7,262 nucleotides of DNA from HGM13634 sp045537285 (GTDB lineage Bacteria; Bacillota; Clostridia; TANB77; CAG-508), in the NCBI GenBank assembly GCA_045537285.1, contig JAZSPC010000009.1:1-7262 (forward strand), given 5' to 3'. This document shows, piece after piece, positions 1 to 4,650 of the stretch. The notes below the pieces were generated by a model. That model searched no databases, was not told the origin of the DNA, and worked only from the letters and a program-made list of their open reading frames with translations. Within the stretch, counting starts at the first letter, position 1, and each line of letters starts with the position of its first letter. The translations under genes and the position numbers were made by a program.

Positions 1-975
1 ATTACTTTTTGTTCCAAATGTTTGTATAAATATTATTGCTGTATCCCATGCATAACTATTTACTAAATCACTTGAAAATGTTCCGTTGCTGTATCCATCT
101 GCGCCATTATTATACATATTTTGGCATTTGCTAGATGCATCTGCTTGGAATATGTAGTTATATGGCACTTGATTAGCTTTACATACTAATGTTCCTGCTG
201 TACTTGTTCCAGATGTACTTGTTCTATTAGCAACTGCTGTATTACTGCTATCTCCTGCTTCATATCTTCCTATATAATATCCACCATTTCCCTCTTTTGT
301 TGCTGATCCCATTACACTTTCATAAAAGTCATTTATGTTTCTTGCTTTTGAATTATTTGTTGTACTTGCTGATTGATATTCTATAGAATTTTTTGATGCA
401 TCTGTTATTGCAACTTCACTTGTATAAGGATTATCTGCTGTTGGTTGCATTAGTGTTCCTGTACTTCCGCTCCATGAATATCTTCCTAATGTTATTGTCT
501 CTGATGTTGATTTGTCTGCACTTGTATATATTGTTCCACATGGTATCCATACAAATTGATTTCCTGTACTATCTTCAATTACTACACCTTTTGTTACATC
601 TATTGTATCTTTTGTATATCCCGTATTATCTACTGATATTTTAAATCCTGCTGGTATTGTTATTTTATTTCCATATATGTCTTCTATTTTTGTATTTGTT
701 GTTTTTGCAAACATTGTAGCTCCATCTGTCACATCTATGTCTGCTCCTTCACTTCCTGAACCCATGTTATTTAAATAATTTAAGTAATCTCCTAACATTG
801 CTTGCTCATTTGCTTGTGCTCTATTCCAATTGTCTGCTGCATTTTGTGCATAGCTTAGTATTCCATCATTTTGTATACTGTTTATTGCTACTGCTGCTAA
901 GATTAATAACACTACTATTGTTATTATTAATGCTATTAAGGTTATACCTTTTTGTGTTTTACTTTTTCCTTTCAT
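1..975 (-). CDS. Prepilin-like surface protein with a probable FGE/SUMF1-like C-terminal region (3' end outside window)
   Basis: The minus-strand frame is open from ATG at 975 to base 1, giving 325 residues with no stop, so the C-terminus is missing. The N-terminus is a class III (type IV prepilin) signal: a short basic leader ending K9-G10, then ITLIAL and a hydrophobic stretch to about residue 33. Cleavage and methylation by a prepilin peptidase are expected after G10. The usual Glu at mature position 5 is Ala (A15). After a helical stalk (about 34-70) comes a pattern familiar from clostridial proteins of this kind: IPAGF (107-111), FVWIP (141-145), GGYYIGRYEAG (231-241) and SYAWDTA (307-313). 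These resemble a degenerate formylglycine-generating-enzyme/SUMF1-type fold, which I infer rather than see. The start is fixed by GGAGG at 986-990. Probably membrane-anchored or exported; whether it forms a fibre is unknown. Upstream is a long leader with an internal terminator. Confidence 0.8.
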   Translation of the reverse strand, partial: MKGKSKTQKGITLIALIITIVVLLILAAVAINSIQNDGILSYAQNAADNWNRAQANEQAMLGDYLNYLNNMGSGSEGADIDVTDGATMFAKTTNTKIEDIYGNKITIPAGFKISVDNTGYTKDTIDVTKGVVIEDSTGNQFVWIPCGTIYTSADKSTSETITLGRYSWSGSTGTLMQPTADNPYTSEVAITDASKNSIEYQSASTTNNSKARNINDFYESVMGSATKEGNGGYYIGRYEAGDSSNTAVANRTSTSGTSTAGTLVCKANQVPYNYIFQADASSKCQNMYNNGADGYSNGTFSSDLVNSYAWDTAIIFIQTFGTKSN

Positions 976-985
976 TTTTATTTTT

Positions 986-990
986 CCTCC
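986..990 (-). promoter_or_regulatory. Shine-Dalgarno of the prepilin-like gene
   Basis: The minus strand reads GGAGG followed by ten bases and ATG at 975. This sets the start just ahead of the prepilin signal. Confidence 0.8.
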
Positions 991-1015
991 TTTATTTAAA
1001 ATATATATTTTATTT

Positions 1016-1042
1016 AGATGTTATTAGGGTTATCTAACATCT
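1016..1042 (-). other. Stem-loop just upstream of the prepilin ribosome binding site
   Basis: The 8-bp perfect stem AGATGTTA / TAACATCT (1016-1023 with 1035-1042) encloses an 11-base loop. It lies in the leader between the internal terminator and the ribosome binding site. It has no long T-run on the minus side, so it is not an obvious terminator. It could affect mRNA stability or translation; function unknown. Confidence 0.4.
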
Positions 1043-1065
1043 TTAACACTAAAAACTTTTTTAAC

Positions 1066-1099
1066 ACAAAAAAGACAGGTAAATACATTACCTATCTTT
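1066..1099 (-). terminator. Intrinsic terminator inside the leader of the prepilin-like gene
   Basis: On the minus strand a 12-bp stem AAAGATAGGTAA / TTACCTGTCTTT (1088-1099 with 1071-1082, one G-U pair) encloses a 5-base loop and is followed by more T residues. It lies about 110 bases upstream of the prepilin start and downstream of a near-perfect promoter. It would therefore either end a short leader RNA or act as an attenuator for the pilin gene. A second small hairpin, AAGCATA / TATGCTT (1117-1133), precedes it. Confidence 0.75.
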
Positions 1100-1149
1100 T
1101 ATTTGTATATTTAATAAAGCATATTCTATGCTTATTTCTTTTTTATTTA

Positions 1150-1191
1150 TTAAATTACATGTGTGTGTACTCTCTCAACGGTTTTAGCCAT
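1150..1191 (-). CDS. Possible 13-residue leader peptide upstream of the prepilin-like gene
   Basis: ATG at 1191 opens a 13-codon ORF ending in TAA at 1150, encoding MAKTVERVHTHVI. A plausible Shine-Dalgarno, GAGG at 1200-1203, lies eight bases upstream. The ORF starts about 35 bases after the expected transcription start of the strong promoter at 1233-1261, and an intrinsic terminator follows about 50 bases after its stop. This promoter, short ORF, terminator and main gene order is that of a translation-coupled attenuator or a small-peptide gene. The peptide has no run of one amino acid that would name an inducer, although VHTHV covers an ACACAC tract. I do not recognise the peptide, and an ORF this short can arise by chance. 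Conservation of the codons in relatives would decide. Confidence 0.35.
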   Translation of the reverse strand: MAKTVERVHTHVI

Positions 1192-1232
1192 TTTTATTTC
1201 CTCATTTCTTCCTTCGTTTATCTATGTTTATT

Positions 1233-1261
1233 ATTATATATTTAATTAATAAATATGTCAA
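1233..1261 (-). promoter_or_regulatory. Consensus housekeeping promoter for the prepilin leader
   Basis: The minus strand carries a perfect -35 TTGACA (1256-1261), a 17-base spacer and a perfect -10 TATAAT (1233-1238). Transcription should start near 1226, giving an untranslated leader of about 250 bases before the prepilin ATG at 975. Confidence 0.8.
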
Positions 1262-1293
1262 TATATTATATTAAAATATTTTACTTAAAATAA

Positions 1294-1327
1294 AAAGTTA
1301 GAAATTTAAAATTAAACTTCTAACTTT
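1294..1327 (-). terminator. Terminator after the coat-protein gene pair
   Basis: A 14-bp stem AAAGTTAGAAGTTT / AAATTTCTAACTTT on the minus strand (one G-U pair, 6-base loop) is followed by TT-ATTTT. It starts six bases after the stop of the 1333-1578 gene. T-rich sequence on both flanks makes it possibly bidirectional. It separates the spore-coat genes from the pilin leader promoter. Confidence 0.8.
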
Positions 1328-1332
1328 CTTTT

Positions 1333-1578
1333 TTATTGTTCTAATTCTGATTTTACAGTACTTATTTCTGTTACAGTTGCTTTTGCAGCAGGTTTATAAT
1401 ATCCTTTTGTTTCAGCTATTTTATATAGCTCATATTGAAAAGATTCATCACTGTTTCTTATTTGTTGAAATGTTTGTCTTAACTGCATATTTTCTGTTTC
1501 TGATATAGCTGTTTGATAAGCAGTAAGATCAGATTTTACGCATGCTAAAATATCGTTTACCATTGTTTTTTCATCCAT
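1333..1578 (-). CDS. Spore coat protein, CotF/Coat F-like
   Basis: This is an 81-residue, mostly helical, soluble protein. It begins MDEKTMVNDILACVKSDLTAYQ and ends with a segment containing QLRQTFQQIRNSDE, FQYELYKIA and GYYKPA, the pattern I associate with the Coat F domain (spore coat CotF family, ferritin-like helices). No signal peptide or membrane segment is visible. The start at 1578 is set by GGAGGT (1586-1591), which overlaps the stop codon of the upstream gene; only 12 bases separate the two reading frames, so they are surely cotranscribed and probably translationally coupled. In sporulating Firmicutes such proteins are made in the mother cell and deposited on the spore. That role is inferred from the family, and many Clostridia carry several paralogues. 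The unit ends at the terminator at 1294-1327. Confidence 0.75.
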   Translation of the reverse strand: MDEKTMVNDILACVKSDLTAYQTAISETENMQLRQTFQQIRNSDESFQYELYKIAETKGYYKPAAKATVTEISTVKSELEQ

Positions 1579-1590
1579 AAAATTTACCTC

Positions 1591-1779
1591 CTATTCATTT
1601 AAAAATGACATTAATTTTTGTTTTGTATTTAATGCATCTTGTGCTGATTTTGAAAATAATTGTTTTATTTGTGGATCAACACATTGAGCTGAATAGGTAT
1701 TTAGTTTTTGATATGATGTTTCGTGCGCACCTATTAAATGTCTTAAATTTTGTAATTCTGATTGATTTAAATTTGCCAT
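1591..1779 (-). CDS. Small spore-coat-associated protein, probable partner of the downstream CotF-like protein
   Basis: This is a 62-residue helical protein. The motifs LNQSELQNLRHLIGAHET near the N-terminus and DPQIKQLFSKSAQDA followed by TKQKLMSFLNE at the C-terminus are typical of short clostridial coat-type proteins found next to Coat F proteins. It looks like two helices of a ferritin-like bundle. There are no membrane segments. The single Cys is at position 33. The Shine-Dalgarno is AAGGA about ten bases before ATG at 1779. It is the first gene of a two-gene unit with 1333-1578. A possible sporulation-type promoter lies at 1807-1840. The name is by resemblance; a general stress or DPS-like role is less likely but not excluded. 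Confidence 0.65.
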   Translation of the reverse strand: MANLNQSELQNLRHLIGAHETSYQKLNTYSAQCVDPQIKQLFSKSAQDALNTKQKLMSFLNE

Positions 1780-1806
1780 AATTAATCATTCCTTTCTTTG
1801 TATTTG

Positions 1807-1840
1807 ATTATATTATGAACTAAATTTTTTTAACTTATAC
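1807..1840 (-). promoter_or_regulatory. Possible mother-cell sporulation promoter (sigma E/K type) for the coat genes
   Basis: The minus strand has CATAATATAAT (1807-1817), which fits the CATAnnnTA-type -10 of sporulation sigma E/K promoters, and GTATAAG (1834-1840) 16 bases upstream as a loose -35. No good housekeeping promoter spacing is present. The site lies between the pcrA terminator and the coat-protein genes, as expected if they are sporulation-controlled. In sequence this AT-rich such matches can arise by chance. Confidence 0.35.
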
Positions 1841-1873
1841 AAAAAACTAATAGATTAAATCTATTAGTTTTTT
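1841..1873 (-). terminator. pcrA terminator
   Basis: A perfect 15-bp inverted repeat AAAAAACTAATAGAT / ATCTATTAGTTTTTT with a 3-base centre lies four bases past the pcrA stop. A/T tracts at both edges make it a good intrinsic terminator in either direction. Confidence 0.85.
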
Positions 1874-1876
1874 ATT

Positions 1877-4183
1877 TTATTCTATAACTTCTAAATTTGC
1901 AAACTTAGCCATCAAACGTTTATGTCCTACTTTATCGAAGCTAATATCTACTTTTAAATCGTCTCCTTCTTGTTCTACATAATTTATTGTACCTTCTCCA
2001 AATTTCTTATGGAATACTTTTACTCCTGCTTTATATTTTGATAAATCTATACTGTTTTCAGATTTTTTATTTAAGTTAGATAAAAAGCTTTCAGGCGTTT
2101 TAAAATTATATCCTGATAAATTATTGTTTGTAGTTGTTTTATATGTACTCTGAATTTCATTTACTCCTAATTTCTTAGTTACTACTTTACTACTATTTCC
2201 ATATTCCCAACTATATGCTTTATCTGCAAAAGAAGATTTTTCTTCTTTCTTAAATGCATCTTCATAACCTTTTAAATATTCTTCTGGTATTTCTTGCAAA
2301 AATCTTGAAGGACTGTTATATGTCGTTGAACCAAATATTGTTCTTTGTTTTGCACATGTTAAAAATAGGAATTGCTTTGCTCTTGTTATTCCAACATAGC
2401 ATAATCTTCTTTCTTCTTCTAATTCTTTTGGTTCTCCTATCGATTTATATCCTGGAAATATTCCTTCTTCTAAACCAACTAAAAATACTACTGGGAATTC
2501 CAATCCTTTTGCAGTATGTAGTGTCATAAGTGTTATTGAATCTTCATCTTCTTCCATTCCATCAATATCACTAGATAGCGTAATTCCTTCTAAGAATTCA
2601 GCTAATGGATTTTCTGATGCTTCTTCTTCAAATTCCATAGCAACTGTTAAGAATTCTTCTAAGTTTTGAATTCTTGTTTCTGCTTCAACTGTATTTTCAT
2701 TTTCTAATGCTTTTGTATATCCTGTTTTATTTAAAATTTCTTTTATTAATTCAGATATTCTTGATTCATCTTTTTTAGATATTAGATATTCAATTTGTTC
2801 TACGAATTCTCTTGTATTTACAAATACTCTATTTAACCCATAATCTGCTGCATTTTTTATTATTTCATACATAGACATTCCTGTATCTTCTGATAATTTA
2901 GCAATATTGTCTATGCTTGTTTTTCCAACACCACGTTTTGGCTCATTTATTATTCTTTTTAAACTCAAATTATCTGATGGATTATATATTAATCTTAAAT
3001 ATGCTATTGCATCTTTTATTTCTTTTCTTTCATAGAATTTTAGACCACCTATAATTTTGTATGGAATATTCTCTCTTCTTAAAATATCTTCTATTGCTCT
3101 TGATTGTGCGTTCATTCTGTATAAAACTGTAAAATCTTGATATTTAAAATATTCTTCTCTTCTTAATCTGTTTATTTGTTCTACTATATATGAACCTTCA
3201 TCATACTCATTATCTCCACAAAATACATTTGGAAGCTCACCTATATCATTTTGTGTCCATAATTCTTTCTTATACTTTACAGTATTATTTTTTATAACTG
3301 CATTTGCTGCATTTAATATATTTCCTGTACATCTGTAATTTTGTTCTAGTTTTATTATCTTAGTTCCTGGAAAATCTCTTTCGAAATTTAGTATGTTTGA
3401 AATATCTGCACCTCTAAAACTATATATTCCTTGATCATTATCACCAACAACTGTTATATTTCCGTATTTTGATGCTAGCATTGTAACTAATGTAAATTGT
3501 GCTTTATTTGTATCTTGATACTCATCTACTAAAACATACTTAAATTTATCACTATAATATGCTAATACATCTGGATTTTCCATTAATATTTTAATAGTTA
3601 AGTTTATAATATCATCAAAATCTACTGCATTATTTTCTTTTAATCTTTGTTGGTATAAAGAATATACTTTTGCAATTTTTTCTTTTCTATATTCTCCACC
3701 TGTTCTTAATGCATATTGCATTGGTTCTAACATTTCATTTTTGGCATTTGATATTTCTGATAATACTGCTCTATCTGCAAATAGTTTTTCATCTAAATCA
3801 CATGCTTTTATACATTCTTTTATTAACGTCTTTTGGTCTGATGTGTCAAAGATTATAAAGCTTGTATCATAACCTATTCTATCTATAAATCTTCTTAATA
3901 TTTTAACGCATATTGAGTGAAATGTTCCTATCCACATATCTTTTGCAGCATTTCCAACTAAACCTTCTACCCTTGTTTTCATTTCATTTGCTGCTTTATT
4001 TGTAAATGTTATAGCTAGTATATTCCATGGCTTAACATCTTTTTCTTCCATAAGATATGCTATTTTATGTGTTAATACTTTTGTTTTTCCACTTCCTGCA
4101 CCAGCTATTATTAAGCATGGTCCATCTGTATTTATTACTGCTTCATATTGTTTATCATTTAATCCTTCTAATATATTACTCAT
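1877..4183 (-). CDS. pcrA: ATP-dependent 3'-5' DNA helicase PcrA (UvrD family)
   Basis: This 768-residue superfamily 1A helicase has the full motif set: Q motif LNDKQYEAV (8-16), Walker A AGAGSGKT (27-34, K33), Ia TFTNKAANEMK (59-69), II DEYQD (220-224), III VVGDNDQGIYSFRGA (245-259), IV QNYR (281-284), V HTAKGLE (556-562) and VI with RRLCYVGITRAK (592-603, R601). The last 50 or so residues (VFHKKFGEGTI... to KRLMAKFANLEVIE) form the Tudor-like domain that binds RNA polymerase in PcrA/UvrD. Length is slightly above Bacillus PcrA. The protein acts in the cytoplasm in excision repair, removal of stalled polymerase and clearance of RecA filaments. The start at 4183 follows GAGGT by nine bases. 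It has its own promoter at 4223-4251 and terminator at 1841-1873. DQGIY replaces the more usual DQSIY in motif III. Confidence 0.97.
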   Translation of the reverse strand: MSNILEGLNDKQYEAVINTDGPCLIIAGAGSGKTKVLTHKIAYLMEEKDVKPWNILAITFTNKAANEMKTRVEGLVGNAAKDMWIGTFHSICVKILRRFIDRIGYDTSFIIFDTSDQKTLIKECIKACDLDEKLFADRAVLSEISNAKNEMLEPMQYALRTGGEYRKEKIAKVYSLYQQRLKENNAVDFDDIINLTIKILMENPDVLAYYSDKFKYVLVDEYQDTNKAQFTLVTMLASKYGNITVVGDNDQGIYSFRGADISNILNFERDFPGTKIIKLEQNYRCTGNILNAANAVIKNNTVKYKKELWTQNDIGELPNVFCGDNEYDEGSYIVEQINRLRREEYFKYQDFTVLYRMNAQSRAIEDILRRENIPYKIIGGLKFYERKEIKDAIAYLRLIYNPSDNLSLKRIINEPKRGVGKTSIDNIAKLSEDTGMSMYEIIKNAADYGLNRVFVNTREFVEQIEYLISKKDESRISELIKEILNKTGYTKALENENTVEAETRIQNLEEFLTVAMEFEEEASENPLAEFLEGITLSSDIDGMEEDEDSITLMTLHTAKGLEFPVVFLVGLEEGIFPGYKSIGEPKELEEERRLCYVGITRAKQFLFLTCAKQRTIFGSTTYNSPSRFLQEIPEEYLKGYEDAFKKEEKSSFADKAYSWEYGNSSKVVTKKLGVNEIQSTYKTTTNNNLSGYNFKTPESFLSNLNKKSENSIDLSKYKAGVKVFHKKFGEGTINYVEQEGDDLKVDISFDKVGHKRLMAKFANLEVIE

Positions 4184-4222
4184 TTTATTACTACCTCTTT
4201 ATTTTTCTTTTGAACATTTTGA

Positions 4223-4251
4223 ATTATATATTATATAAAAAATTAAGTCAA
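4223..4251 (-). promoter_or_regulatory. pcrA promoter, divergent from the small-toxin promoter
   Basis: On the minus strand TTGACT (4246-4251), a 17-base spacer and TATAAT (4223-4228) form a near-perfect housekeeping promoter. The expected start is near 4216, giving a leader of about 33 bases to pcrA. The -35 box lies in the left arm of the palindrome at 4245-4288. Confidence 0.75.
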
Positions 4252-4288
4252 CAATATTTCAAACATTTGTTTAAATTATTGTTGACTT
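4245..4288. repeat. Palindrome holding the -35 boxes of two divergent promoters
   Basis: The perfect 12-bp arms AAGTCAACAATA (4245-4256) and TATTGTTGACTT (4277-4288) enclose TTT/AAA and the inner perfect repeat AAAC-ATTT-GTTT (4261-4272), with one bulged base per side. Both arms contain TTGACT in opposite orientations, used by pcrA leftward and the toxin rightward. The symmetry suggests a shared operator. The centre resembles a weakened Firmicutes LexA box (GAAC-N4-GTTC) but lacks the outer G and C. The palindrome is also a possible hairpin in read-through RNA. Confidence 0.6.
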
Positions 4289-4310
4289 TTTGTAAATTGT
4301 ATCATATAAT
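4282..4310 (+). promoter_or_regulatory. Promoter of the plus-strand small membrane toxin gene
   Basis: The plus strand has TTGACT (4282-4287), a 17-base spacer and a perfect TATAAT (4305-4310). Transcription should begin near 4317, giving a leader of about 70 bases to the ATG at 4387. Confidence 0.75.
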
Positions 4311-4317
4311 CCTTTTA

Positions 4318-4355
4318 GTAGATAATTTAGATACAGTAGAGTGATTGTTGCTTAC
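4318..4355 (+). repeat. Left arm of the inverted repeat bounding the toxin-antitoxin locus
   Basis: This arm matches the reverse complement of 4563-4601 over 38-39 bases with one gap: a perfect 9-base block GTAGATAAT, then AGATA, TAGA, and TGATTGTTGCTTAC against TGATGGTTGCTTAC. Each arm starts at or within a few bases of a predicted transcription start, so the toxin mRNA and the antisense RNA begin with nearly the same sequence. Confidence 0.7.
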
Positions 4356-4383
4356 TTCCTAATATTTTACGATTGGAGGTGAG
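4351..4383 (+). promoter_or_regulatory. Hairpin that can sequester the toxin Shine-Dalgarno
   Basis: CTTACTTCC (4351-4359) can pair over nine consecutive bases, two of them G-U, with GGAGGTGAG (4375-4383), which contains the whole Shine-Dalgarno GGAGGTGA. The loop is 15 bases. Occlusion of a very strong ribosome binding site by a 5' leader stem is common in type I toxin mRNAs. The anti-Shine-Dalgarno arm overlaps the inverted-repeat block GTTGCTTAC (4347-4355), so the two pairings are mutually exclusive. Confidence 0.6.
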
Positions 4384-4386
4384 ACT

Positions 4387-4542
4387 ATGCATTTTGAGTT
4401 ATACATAAGTCTTTGTATGTTTTACATATATTACTTATTTTTCCTCATTTTCTTTTTATTCTTTGTAATTACAGCTTTGTGTATATACATAATTAAAATA
4501 AAAAGAAATCACGCTACTGTAGCGACCAGGAAACGTGATTAA
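4387..4542 (+). CDS. Small hydrophobic protein, probable type I toxin
   Basis: This 51-residue ORF starts at ATG 4387, seven bases after a near-ideal GGAGG, and ends at TAA 4540-4542. After MHFE come about 35 hydrophobic and aromatic residues (roughly 5-38, with runs such as YLFFLIFFLFFVITALCIY) forming one membrane helix. A basic polar tail follows (KIKRNHATVATRKRD). This is the build of Fst/TxpA/BsrG-type toxins that insert in the cytoplasmic membrane. I do not recognise the exact family. It is the only plus-strand gene in the window, with its own promoter, an occluded Shine-Dalgarno and a terminator shared with an antisense RNA from the opposite side. The last ten or so codons lie inside the terminator stem, so the tail sequence is tied to RNA structure. 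Alternatives are a regulatory small membrane protein or an excess decoy ORF. There is no conventional partner gene, which fits an RNA antitoxin. Confidence 0.65.
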   Translation: MHFELYISLCMFYIYYLFFLIFFLFFVITALCIYIIKIKRNHATVATRKRD

Positions 4543-4599
4543 TCTTTTTAATCAATAATTCTGTAAGCAACCATCATTCTATGGTTATCTTTATTATCT
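4499..4599 (-). ncRNA. Antisense RNA, probable antitoxin of the small membrane protein
   Basis: A strong minus-strand promoter (4606-4633) should start transcription near 4599. The first good stop signal is the shared terminator ending in T5 at 4500-4504, giving an RNA of about 100 nt. I see no credible ORF in it. It is fully complementary to the last 40 or so bases of the toxin reading frame and to the toxin mRNA 3' end, where it could prime degradation by a double-strand nuclease or impede translation, as in TxpA/RatA, BsrG/SR4 and the clostridial RCd systems. Its first 39 bases repeat the toxin mRNA 5' end. Role inferred from architecture only. Confidence 0.6.
4500..4549. terminator. Bidirectional terminator shared by toxin mRNA and antisense RNA
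   Basis: AAAAAGA plus AATCACG (4500-4513) pairs with CGTGATT (4534-4540) and, past a 2-base bulge, TCTTTTT (4543-4549). The A-tract on one side and T-tract on the other give a stem followed by T5 on both strands. The 20-base loop contains a second small repeat, GCT-ACTGT-AGC. The toxin stop codon lies at the foot of the stem, at the bulge. Confidence 0.8.
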
Positions 4600-4601
4600 A
4601 C
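4563..4601 (-). repeat. Right arm of the inverted repeat bounding the toxin-antitoxin locus
   Basis: Read on the minus strand it begins GTAGATAAT and ends TGATGGTTGCTTAC, matching 4318-4355 apart from one gap and scattered changes. It forms the 5' end of the antisense RNA. In a plus-strand transcript that reads past the terminator, GTAAGCAAC (4563-4571) could pair perfectly with GTTGCTTAC (4347-4355). Confidence 0.7.
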
Positions 4602-4605
4602 TTTT

Positions 4606-4633
4606 ATTATACCATAAATTTACTTTTTGTAAA
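4606..4633 (-). promoter_or_regulatory. Promoter of the antisense RNA
   Basis: The minus strand has TTTACA (4628-4633), a 16-base spacer and a perfect TATAAT (4606-4611). It fires toward the toxin gene from the other side. It begins 17 bases past the ZIP gene stop, and no clear terminator separates the two, so ZIP read-through could also feed antisense transcription. Confidence 0.7.
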
Positions 4634-4650
4634 GTACTTTTAATCAAAAT

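Noticed and set aside
393..1037. Leu-rich plus-strand frames opposite the prepilin gene and the similar ones opposite pcrA, prfA and the ATPase gene
   Set aside because: All are reverse-strand shadows of well-supported genes. The hydrophobic look comes from reading AT-rich coding sequence backwards.
976..1232. Cyclic-di-GMP riboswitch (class I or II) ahead of the prepilin gene
   Set aside because: Such riboswitches often control clostridial pilin genes, but I cannot find the conserved core segments in the leader. No T-box or other riboswitch core was recognised either.
1018..1245. Plus-strand open frame of 75 codons in the prepilin leader region
   Set aside because: No ribosome binding site. 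It runs through two hairpins and a promoter for the opposite strand, and its Phe/Leu/Tyr-rich product is what AT-rich DNA gives by chance.
4387..4542. Considered as a chance ORF or a bacteriocin
   Set aside because: Promoter, Shine-Dalgarno, occluding hairpin, terminator and antisense promoter all agree with a real toxin gene. There is no leader-cleavage site, Cys pattern or export and immunity gene as in a bacteriocin locus.
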